Source: Chloroflexota bacterium (GTDB lineage: Bacteria; Chloroflexota; Anaerolineae; Aggregatilineales; Phototrophicaceae). From it: 44,487 nucleotides of DNA. Each line of letters opens with the position of its first letter. Within the stretch, counting starts at the first letter, position 1. Location: NCBI GenBank assembly GCA_026707665.1, contig JAPOWK010000150.1, positions 1-44,487 of the forward strand. Reading direction: 5' to 3'. Below the pieces are notes generated by a model. It saw only the letters and a program-made list of their open reading frames with translations. It was not told where the DNA came from and ran no database searches. Below are positions 23,513-31,162 of the stretch, in pieces. The position numbers and the translations under genes were made by a program.

Positions 23513-26500
23513 TCAGGACTCGCAAGCGAGGCGATAAGATTGCCGCTCGGCGCATGAGAGATCGCGGATGTAACGGTTTAGGCGCGCCCACTCAATCAAG
23601 TCATCAGCCGTCCGCTTAATGACCCATCGGCGAAGTGTATAATCCTGCCCGGCGGAGACGCCAAAGCTTTCGCCCGGTCCCAGCACGATTTCCTGTATCC
23701 AGTCCGTGTGCTGCTCAAAGCGATTGAGCTCTTCACCCGAGGCGATGTCCCACATGCGCAAGGTTGTATCCGATGACGTCGTCAAGAGCGTGCTGCTGTC
23801 TTCGGTGATGGCGATGCCGAAGGTGTTGCCGGCGTGGCCAACGAACTGGCGGATCTCTTCGCCGCTTTCGGTATCCCACATCCTTACCGTGTCGTCCCAG
23901 GATGTGCTGATGATGAACTTGTTGTCCGGCGCCAGGCGCGCGTAATTGACGATATGGCCATGTCCTTCGAATGTTTGCAGAAGTTCGCCGCTTTCGACAT
24001 CCCAAAGGCGAACCGTGCGATCGGCGCCGCCCCAGTCCCCGCTTGCGCTGACCATCCGTTTGCCATCGGCGCTGACGTGCACGCCGTTGACCGCGACTTC
24101 ATGACCGACGTATTCGCGCAGGACTTCACCGCTCTCAATATCCCACAAGCGGATGATCGCATCGCTGGAGCCGGAGACGAACTGGGCGCCATTCGGCAGC
24201 AGATCAATCATGAACACGCTCGCGTCCTCGATGGTGTAGCGCTGGATTTCGGCGCCGGTTGCCAAATCCCAGCGCCGGATCGTGCCATCCCAAGAGGCGG
24301 AAAGCAGCTGCCCCCCATCGGGCAGGAAGCGTACCGAATCGACCGTGTCTCCATGCCCGGCCAAGGTCATGAGCTCTTCGCCCGTCGCGGCGTCCCAAAC
24401 GCGCGCTGTGGCGTCGAGCGAGGCGACGGATTCGGGCCCAAACAGAGGACCGGAACCAGAGGCGAACATGGATCCGTCCGGGCTGATAGCAGCCGCCCAG
24501 ACCCAATTGCTATGCCCGCTGAAGACCTGCGCCTGGGTACGATTGCGCAAATCCCAAAGGTAAGCCGAGCTATCGGCCGGGCTGTCGCTTCCATCGGGGA
24601 AGTTGCCGGCTTCGCCCAAGCCGATCAGCAGATATTCGCCATCGGGAGAAAACTCGATGTCCTGAATGCGATCGCCCAAGTCCACGTAACTGGTAATCTG
24701 AACGCCTTTGTCGATGTCCCAAATCTTGACACTCTGATCGCGCGAGGCGGTCGCCAGCAGCGCGCCGTCGGGAGAGAATTCAAGATTCGCAATCGTATCG
24801 CGGTGCGCGTAGAGACGCCCCCGTTCTTCACCGGTCTGGGCGTCATAGAAGCGCGCGGTGCCGCCCAAGGCGCCGCTCCAGGTGGTCGCTGCGATGGTCG
24901 TGCCATCCGGGCTGAATTCCACATCGCGCACGAATCCGACGCCGTCTGGCGGAATAGTCAAGATGTTTTCGCCGCTGGCGACATCCCAGACCTGGATCGT
25001 GTTGTGTTCCGCCGTTCGGTCGCTTTCCGATATGCCGATGGCGGCGGAGGAGCTGGCCAATCTGGCGCCGTCAGCGCTGAAGCTCAGCTTAAAGACATAA
25101 TCGATATGCTTCCGCAAGACATGCAGTGGCTGACCGGTAGTGGCATTCCAAAGCCTCACAGTGGAATCGGCGCTGGAAGAAGCCAGTGTTTCGCCGTCGG
25201 CGCTGAATTCGACATCGGTCACGATATTCTCATGACCGCCGAGGCGATACCGTTCGGCGCCGTCAGCCACCTGCCACAAGCCGACCGTCATATCCGACAT
25301 GGCGGCCGCGATCAAAGTATCATCCTCGCTGAAGGCGACCGCGTTGACCGGGCTTCCGGTCGCGATAGAGATGATGCCTTCGCCCGTGCTCGTATCCACG
25401 AGATAGACGACGCCCTCCGAGCCGGCGTAGGCGCCGACCGAACCGTCCGAATTAAATGCCACGCCCAGGATCGATTGCGGCGAATCGGTGAAGCGGAATC
25501 GCGGACCGGGCGAGAAGGTGGCGGCGCCGAGAATGCGCAGTACTTCCGCTTCCGGCGGCTCAAAGACATGGCGCGCCTCGATCGCCACCGGCAGCGCCAG
25601 CGCCGGGTCATGCTCGCTGAGCGCGGTGCGGGCGTTGGCGGCCAGCGCCAGGCTCAGGTTCTTGCGCTCGTTGACCTCGGCGACATGCATGGCATCCACA
25701 GCGATTGCGCGCTGTTCATCGGCGCGGTCGCGTTCCGTCAACGCAATTACGCGCTGCTCGTCCGCGATGGAACGCTGCTCTTCGGCTTGGTTCCGTTGGT
25801 CGAAGGCGAAGAGACTCAAGATGACGGCGACGACAGCAGCCACGCCAAATATCACGGCGGCGATACGCATATTGCGCGCCTTCTGCCGTTCCAACTCCCG
25901 TTCCCGCTCCTGACGCGCCCGCTCGATCGCCTCTTGTTCATCGCGGGCGGCGAGGCTGGCTGAGAGATATTCCAGTTCCAGCTCATTGAGCCGCAAGTTA
26001 GTGCTCTCCGCCCATTCTTCGAAGGTCAGCAGGCGATTGCCCTGCATCAAATAACTCTTGTCCTTGTTCGCCGCCTCCCATTCAAGCGCGGCGTTCAGTA
26101 GTTCTCGCTCCAGCCGGACATCGTTGCGGCTCTCAGTTAGCCATTCGCGCAATCGTTCCCAACGGCGGATCAGCGCCTCATGCGCGACTTCGACTGTCGG
26201 GCTGCGGGTGGCGTCGTCGCGGTCGAAGGTGAGTAAGCGGTAGCGCCCGAAACGGTCAATGACATCTTCCACCACATCACGGTCGCCCAGGGTCAGCAGT
26301 TCCGTCTGCAAGATGCGGCGGCGCGTATCTTCCTGGCCCTCGCCCAGCGTGACCAAGCGCAAGAACATCTGCCGCGCCATGTATTGGCCCGCCTCTTTGA
26401 AGCGTTGGTAGACTTCTTCGGCGCGCTTCGCCAAAGCCCCCAGCGTGCCGCCGATGTCTTGATAAGCGGCGCGGGTCAACAGCGCGCCTTCGCGCCGTTC

Positions 26501-28153
26501 AAAAAGCTCGGTCAAGGCGTATTGCAGCAGCGGCAAGGCGCCGGGCTGTTCACGAACGTCATCAATGATGATCTCAATCAATCCGTCTTCAATGATGGCG
26601 CCCACGTTTTCAGCGGGGCCGGTGATCGTCTCGGTCAATTCGTCATCGTTCAGCGGCAGGACGAGCTCGGTACGCGCTCTGATAAGCTCGCCAAAGCCTT
26701 GATACATCAGCGGACGATCGTAAAAGTCGGCGCGCAAGGTAGCGATTATGATGATGGGGCTGTTTTCCGCGTTGACGGCATTCAGTATCAGATCGAGAAA
26801 TTGCTGGCGATCGCTCTCTTGCTCCACCTGCGTGAAAAGCTCTTCGAATTGATCAATCATCAGCAGCAGCTTGCTGTCTGCGGAAGGCAATGCCTCATAG
26901 ACGCTGCGCGCCAAGCCATCGACGTGATCGCGCAAGGTGTCCAAAATGCCGGGTAATTGAGATGTCGATACGCTGAGAAGTGCGTTTTCCAGTCCCTCCA
27001 GCGGCACCTCGCCCGGGACCATTTCGGCATAGAACCAATTCTCCGAGCCCGGGATGCGGCCCGAGCGCAGAGCCGGCAAGACGCCCGCTTTTACCAGGCT
27101 GGACTTGCCGCTGCCGCTCGGACCGATGACGGCGAGGAAGTTGTTCTCGATAACGGGTTCTTGCAAGCGGTCCAGCACGCGTTGGATCATCGCGCTACGG
27201 CCGAAGAAATCGGCGGCGTCCGCCTGTTGGAAGGCGCGCAAACCCTTGTAAGGATTCTTGGTCTCGATCAATTCGAATTCAGAGAGGTCAAGCTCTTCCA
27301 GCTCAATCTCCACGGTGGCCGCCCCACGGCGCAGGGCATCCTGAAACTCTATCACGAGCGAAAGCGCGTCTTCATAACGTTCGCTGGGATCCTTGGCGGT
27401 GGCGCGCTGGATGATGGAATTGAACGCGGGCGGCAAATTGAGCGCGGTGTGGTCAATCATGGGCAGCGGCTCGTTGAGGTGCTTGTAGACCAGGGTGGCC
27501 AGCGTCTCGTCGGCGAAGGGCCGGCTGCCCGAAAGCATCTCATAGAGCATGATGCCAAAGGCGTAGACATCGCTCTGTGTGCCAGCGCCTTCACCGCGGA
27601 TTTGCTCGGGCGCCATGTAAGCGGGCGTGCCAACCAGCGTGTCTGAGCCATCGCTGGCGTCCGCGCCCACTTCTTTCGCGATCCCGAAGTCGCTGAGATA
27701 GGCGTTGGCGTCATCATCCAAAAAGATGTTGTCCGCCTTGATATCCTGGTGCACAACGCCACTGTTGTGGGCGAAGTTCAAAGCGCTGCCGACTTGCTCC
27801 ACAATCTTGGCTGTTAAGGTGATGTCCAGTTTTCCCTCTCGCTCGATCAAATCGCGCAGGCTGCCCGCGCGCAAGTAGCGCATGACCAAGCAGGTGCTGT
27901 CCGGCTCGCGCCAGAAATCGTATAGCGGCACGATATGCGGGTGCTCAAGCCGGGCGACCACCTGAGCTTCGCTTTCGAATCGACGAATGAATTCAGGCTG
28001 GTTGGCATATTTGGGCGAGATGACCTTGATTGCGACGTCGCGGGTGACCACACCCTGGTGGGCGCGATAGACAACGCCGAAGCCACCCTGTCCCAGCAGA
28101 TCGCCAAATTCGTAGCCTTTGATTGTTTGACCCGATAACTCTAGTATTTCCAT
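23513..28153 (-). CDS. Serine/threonine protein kinase fused to nSTAND NTPase, membrane segment and WD40 propellers
   Basis: This 1546-residue signalling protein has several domains. Residues 14-275 form a Hanks-type kinase: Gly loop GQGGFGVV (21-28), Lys43, catalytic loop HQDIKADN (Asp137), SDFG (Asp155) and GTPAYMAPE. The HRD arginine is Gln136, so it is a non-RD kinase. Residues 300-750 hold an nSTAND NTPase starting NPYKGLRAF, with Walker A GPSGSGKSS (344-352) and Walker B LLLMIDQFEELF. A coiled stretch rich in Glu and Arg leads to a single membrane helix near 764-787, then a second coiled stretch (repeated AEEQRSIADEQR). From about 880 to 1520 there are roughly fourteen WD40 repeats. The propellers should lie outside the membrane and the kinase inside, giving a sensor layout (inference). 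The ATG follows GGGAGA. Such fusions are common in Chloroflexota, cyanobacteria and actinobacteria; the ligand and targets are unknown. Confidence 0.93.
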   Translation of the reverse strand: MEILELSGQTIKGYEFGDLLGQGGFGVVYRAHQGVVTRDVAIKVISPKYANQPEFIRRFESEAQVVARLEHPHIVPLYDFWREPDSTCLVMRYLRAGSLRDLIEREGKLDITLTAKIVEQVGSALNFAHNSGVVHQDIKADNIFLDDDANAYLSDFGIAKEVGADASDGSDTLVGTPAYMAPEQIRGEGAGTQSDVYAFGIMLYEMLSGSRPFADETLATLVYKHLNEPLPMIDHTALNLPPAFNSIIQRATAKDPSERYEDALSLVIEFQDALRRGAATVEIELEELDLSEFELIETKNPYKGLRAFQQADAADFFGRSAMIQRVLDRLQEPVIENNFLAVIGPSGSGKSSLVKAGVLPALRSGRIPGSENWFYAEMVPGEVPLEGLENALLSVSTSQLPGILDTLRDHVDGLARSVYEALPSADSKLLLMIDQFEELFTQVEQESDRQQFLDLILNAVNAENSPIIIIATLRADFYDRPLMYQGFGELIRARTELVLPLNDDELTETITGPAENVGAIIEDGLIEIIIDDVREQPGALPLLQYALTELFERREGALLTRAAYQDIGGTLGALAKRAEEVYQRFKEAGQYMARQMFLRLVTLGEGQEDTRRRILQTELLTLGDRDVVEDVIDRFGRYRLLTFDRDDATRSPTVEVAHEALIRRWERLREWLTESRNDVRLERELLNAALEWEAANKDKSYLMQGNRLLTFEEWAESTNLRLNELELEYLSASLAARDEQEAIERARQERERELERQKARNMRIAAVIFGVAAVVAVILSLFAFDQRNQAEEQRSIADEQRVIALTERDRADEQRAIAVDAMHVAEVNERKNLSLALAANARTALSEHDPALALPVAIEARHVFEPPEAEVLRILGAATFSPGPRFRFTDSPQSILGVAFNSDGSVGAYAGSEGVVYLVDTSTGEGIISIATGSPVNAVAFSEDDTLIAAAMSDMTVGLWQVADGAERYRLGGHENIVTDVEFSADGETLASSSADSTVRLWNATTGQPLHVLRKHIDYVFKLSFSADGARLASSSAAIGISESDRTAEHNTIQVWDVASGENILTIPPDGVGFVRDVEFSPDGTTIAATTWSGALGGTARFYDAQTGEERGRLYAHRDTIANLEFSPDGALLATASRDQSVKIWDIDKGVQITSYVDLGDRIQDIEFSPDGEYLLIGLGEAGNFPDGSDSPADSSAYLWDLRNRTQAQVFSGHSNWVWAAAISPDGSMFASGSGPLFGPESVASLDATARVWDAATGEELMTLAGHGDTVDSVRFLPDGGQLLSASWDGTIRRWDLATGAEIQRYTIEDASVFMIDLLPNGAQFVSGSSDAIIRLWDIESGEVLREYVGHEVAVNGVHVSADGKRMVSASGDWGGADRTVRLWDVESGELLQTFEGHGHIVNYARLAPDNKFIISTSWDDTVRMWDTESGEEIRQFVGHAGNTFGIAITEDSSTLLTTSSDTTLRMWDIASGEELNRFEQHTDWIQEIVLGPGESFGVSAGQDYTLRRWVIKRTADDLIEWARLNRYIRDLSCAERQSYRLACES

Positions 28154-28203
28154 GAATGTCTCCCACGAGGCAATTGGCTGGTTTCCTCACATAATTGCGC
28201 CTC

Positions 28204-28232
28204 AGTATAACATACTCCAGGTTGCCTGACAG
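28204..28232 (-). promoter_or_regulatory. Candidate promoter of the kinase gene
   Basis: On the minus strand CTGTCA (28227-28232), a 17-base spacer and TATACT (28204-28209) lie 51 bases upstream of the kinase ATG. The TATGTTATACTG context is nearly the same as at the propeller gene promoter (31070). Confidence 0.5.
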
Positions 28233-28417
28233 CAAGCGCGACGGCGGCGAGTGGTGAACGCGTTGGAACCGGTCTACAATGCGGTCGGGAGCGCAACAGT
28301 GACTGAGCAAGTCGCCCGTCTATCAAACGATTGATTGCCCCTGGCATTGATATGGCTCGGCTTTGTTGTTTGCCCGCCAATGTAGGGTCAGTTCATCAGG
28401 CTTTGAACGCGATATCG

Positions 28418-29383
28418 ATGTCCGCGTACATTCTGCGATTCGGCTTCGCTATCTGGCTTGCGACTTGCCTCGCTTCGGCACTGATCATTTGGCTGATGCC
28501 CCAGCTCCCGCCGAGCGAACTGTTGGTCTTCGTCGCCAGAGATTCTGGCCAACGCCAACTGATGATCGCTGACCTGAGCCGGGGTATGAGGGCAACCTTG
28601 GCCGCAGCCGGCGGCGAAGTCTTTCAACCAAGCATTTCCCCACATACCCGGGAGACGGTATTCGCATCCAGAGCGGGAGGGGATGCCGAGCTCTATACAC
28701 TGCGACCCGGTGAAGCGGCGCCGCGCCAACTGACTGACAATGCTCATGACGACAGCCACCCGCATTGGTCTCCCGATGGCACATCCATCCTCTTCCAAGC
28801 GGACCCGCAGGGCGTCGCTCAAATCTTCTTGATGGACGCCGATGGCGGCAACCGACGCCAACTAAGCTTCAACGAGACCGATTATTCGCGGCCATCCTGG
28901 TCGCCGGATGGCCGCTCGCTGGTGTATGACGCGGGCGGCGACATTTTTGTCTACGATATCGCCAGCGGCGCCAGCCGGGCCTTGACTCATGACGGGCAGG
29001 GCGCGTACGACGAATACGGGGACGCGCAAGCGGTGTGGTCGCCGAATGGCGGCATAATCGTATATGATTCTTTTCGTGAAGGTTCATGGAATCTGTATCA
29101 GTTGGATCTGGCGAGCGGAATAGTCCGCGCTCTGACGGCGGGGGGCCGCGACGAACAGCACGCGACCTTCACCAACCAGCCGGGGCAAATTGCCTTCCAG
29201 TCGGTGACGGAAATCCCTGGCCTGCTGTTTTTGCTGGACCTCGACCGACCATCGGAACTGCGCGCGCTGACGATACCGCCCGACTATGGCAGTCCGCTGC
29301 ACTTGCTTTTCGGCAATGTTCAGGCGCTGGCGCTGGATGGAATCGACATTCTTGAGCCCGATTGGCTGCGTAATCCCGAGTAG
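28418..29383 (+). CDS. Membrane-anchored TolB-like (PD40) beta-propeller protein
   Basis: From ATG 28418 the product is 321 residues, beginning with a signal anchor (YILRFGFAIWLATCLASALIIW) and continuing as a PD40/TolB-type propeller outside the membrane. The blades carry the HPHWSPDGTSILFQAD and RPSWSPDGRSLVYDA motifs, with IADLSRG, LMDADGGNRRQL and VYDIASG in between. In-frame upstream starts (ATG 28352, TTG 28331) would add residues ahead of the hydrophobic segment and have no ribosome site; the chosen start is also weakly supported. No enzymatic domain is attached, so binding or scaffolding is likely. It is divergent from the kinase gene, whose own propellers are extracytoplasmic, and converges on another propeller gene 14 bases away. 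Confidence 0.75.
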   Translation: MSAYILRFGFAIWLATCLASALIIWLMPQLPPSELLVFVARDSGQRQLMIADLSRGMRATLAAAGGEVFQPSISPHTRETVFASRAGGDAELYTLRPGEAAPRQLTDNAHDDSHPHWSPDGTSILFQADPQGVAQIFLMDADGGNRRQLSFNETDYSRPSWSPDGRSLVYDAGGDIFVYDIASGASRALTHDGQGAYDEYGDAQAVWSPNGGIIVYDSFREGSWNLYQLDLASGIVRALTAGGRDEQHATFTNQPGQIAFQSVTEIPGLLFLLDLDRPSELRALTIPPDYGSPLHLLFGNVQALALDGIDILEPDWLRNPE

Positions 29384-29397
29384 AGCGAGCGCGCCAC

Positions 29398-31032
29398 TCA
29401 ACCAGAACCGAGCGGGACGCCATAAAGAATCAAGGCATGCCGGTCGGTGGACGCCGCTATCATCGTGCCATCGGGGCTGAAACTGACATCGTAGATGCCG
29501 CCGTCAGTCTCGCGCGTCGCGATCAGCTCATGCGCCTCCGTATCCCAAATGGAGATGACGCCTTCCGCCGCGCCAACCACCAGCATGGAACCGTCAGCAC
29601 TTAAATCGAGCGATGTGACGCCTGCTGTTGGCAAGTCATAACTGGTGAGGTCATCGGGCCCGTCAGGTCCCATGACCAGGAGATTGTCCGATGGGCGCGC
29701 AAGGGCCACGACGGACAAGTAGCGATGATCATCCAGCGCGCTTATCGGGGCGCCGAAGTCCCGGTTCAATAAACTTGCGCCGCGGCTTGCATCCCATAGA
29801 CGCTCTGTGCCATCGTCCGCTCCAGTGATTATTTGGTCGATGAACGAACGAAAGACGATAGCATTGATCAGTCCAGTATGACCGGAAAGAATCGCCTGCT
29901 GCGCGACCATCGGCAATTCCCAGACGATAGCGGCAAAGTCGCGATCCACTTCCGCATGCGTGTAGGCTTCGCGCCCGGCGCTGACAAGACGATCGCCATC
30001 CGGGCTGAATGCCAGCGCGGAGACGGGCCCGGCATGGGCGTTCAAGTGCAGCCGTTCGCTGAATGTCAAAAGCGCGCCATCATGGATTTGCCAAAGCTGC
30101 AGCAAGCCTGATTCGCTGCCCACGACGAACTGATCGTGGCTCGGTCGAAAGGCAAGCGCGGCGATACCCTCGTCCAATTCCAGGATTTGGGGCGCCAGCG
30201 TCGGCTGATGCAGGTCATATACCCAGACGCCATCAGAGCCGGCCGCGCCCGCGACAATGAGGAAACGGCTATCGGAGGACCAATCGTGAAGAGGCTGGAA
30301 ATTGCCGCTGACGCGGCCAAATTCGAGCAGATAGGGTATCAGACTGCGGTTGAGAACTTCGCGACCTGGCAGCCCGGGCGGGGTCGCCGGCTTGACCAGG
30401 TAGTTGCCCGCGCCCGATTCGGCGACGTAGCCAGTTTGCCCGTTCACCAGCGCCAGCCACCACACATAGCCGCCAACGCATTCGGGACCGCCGGTGATGC
30501 TGAGGGTCCATTCCGACGGAATCTGCAATAGGACTTGCGCATCGGGGGAAGGCTGCCCGCGCATATTCAAAGGACCGGCTACGATTTCAACATCCATGCC
30601 CACATTGATTCGCGAACGCATATACGGTCCATCGACGGCGCCTTCGCCGCAGAGCCGATTGACAGATTCAGAAACGGACTCCGCGACCGCTGCCGCCGCC
30701 GGATCAATTGTCCCGCAATAGACGACGAGCGCGCTATCATGGGAGACGCGGTAGTCGTGGGTGATCGCATTGTGCGTCAGTTGGAATTGGTAGCCGAGGA
30801 TGGCGCCTCCGCCGCTGCTGGCCACCGTCGGGCAGCCGAGCGAGTTGTCCGCAAAATTCACCTGCTCCCAGCGCCAGTTCGACAAGTTGCCGATGCCGAC
30901 ACGGTAGCCGAGGCGCGCGCTCAAATCGAGCAGAGCCGCGTCCATTTGCGTTGGCGCGCCCTGCCCCAGCGTCAGCGCCGACGCGCATGTCAACATTAAC
31001 AGGATGACGAATCTGGTCACGACTATTTTCAT
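29398..31032 (-). CDS. Secreted SH3-like and WD40 propeller protein
   Basis: From ATG 31032 (GGGGA seven bases upstream) the product is 544 residues with a Sec signal peptide (MKIVVTRFVILLMLTCASA). Three parts follow. A domain of about 90 residues contains LGCPTVASSGGGAILGYQF and ends VVYCG, a Cys pair that may form a disulfide. A bacterial SH3-like domain is at about 145-215 (VEIVAGPLNMRGQPS and WWLALVNGQTGYV). A WD40 propeller runs to the C-terminus with repeats such as VSALAFSPDGDRLVSAG, TERLWDAS, VISIWDTE and VSFSPDGTMIAAS. The SH3 part suggests cell-wall or peptide binding (inference). Its promoter closely resembles that of the kinase gene, hinting at shared control. Confidence 0.82.
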   Translation of the reverse strand: MKIVVTRFVILLMLTCASALTLGQGAPTQMDAALLDLSARLGYRVGIGNLSNWRWEQVNFADNSLGCPTVASSGGGAILGYQFQLTHNAITHDYRVSHDSALVVYCGTIDPAAAAVAESVSESVNRLCGEGAVDGPYMRSRINVGMDVEIVAGPLNMRGQPSPDAQVLLQIPSEWTLSITGGPECVGGYVWWLALVNGQTGYVAESGAGNYLVKPATPPGLPGREVLNRSLIPYLLEFGRVSGNFQPLHDWSSDSRFLIVAGAAGSDGVWVYDLHQPTLAPQILELDEGIAALAFRPSHDQFVVGSESGLLQLWQIHDGALLTFSERLHLNAHAGPVSALAFSPDGDRLVSAGREAYTHAEVDRDFAAIVWELPMVAQQAILSGHTGLINAIVFRSFIDQIITGADDGTERLWDASRGASLLNRDFGAPISALDDHRYLSVVALARPSDNLLVMGPDGPDDLTSYDLPTAGVTSLDLSADGSMLVVGAAEGVISIWDTEAHELIATRETDGGIYDVSFSPDGTMIAASTDRHALILYGVPLGSG

Positions 31033-31069
31033 CGGCGATTCCCCGTTTCGCGCCGCGGTCATAAGCAGC

Positions 31070-31078
31070 ATTATAACA
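31070..31078 (-). promoter_or_regulatory. Extended -10 promoter of the secreted propeller gene
   Basis: A perfect extended -10 (TGTTATAAT on the minus strand) lies about 40 bases upstream of ATG 31032. No -35 is evident, which is acceptable for an extended -10. Confidence 0.5.
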
Positions 31079-31162
31079 TAGTGGGCGCAAACCATTGGGC
31101 AGCCGCATGACCTGTCGTTGACGCAAGGTCACTGCTTGCAAGTCGAGGCACAATTTGACAAA

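Noticed and set aside
23834..25963. Open frame of 709 codons on the plus strand
   Set aside because: It mirrors the WD40 part of the kinase gene and contains no recognisable domain or ribosome site.
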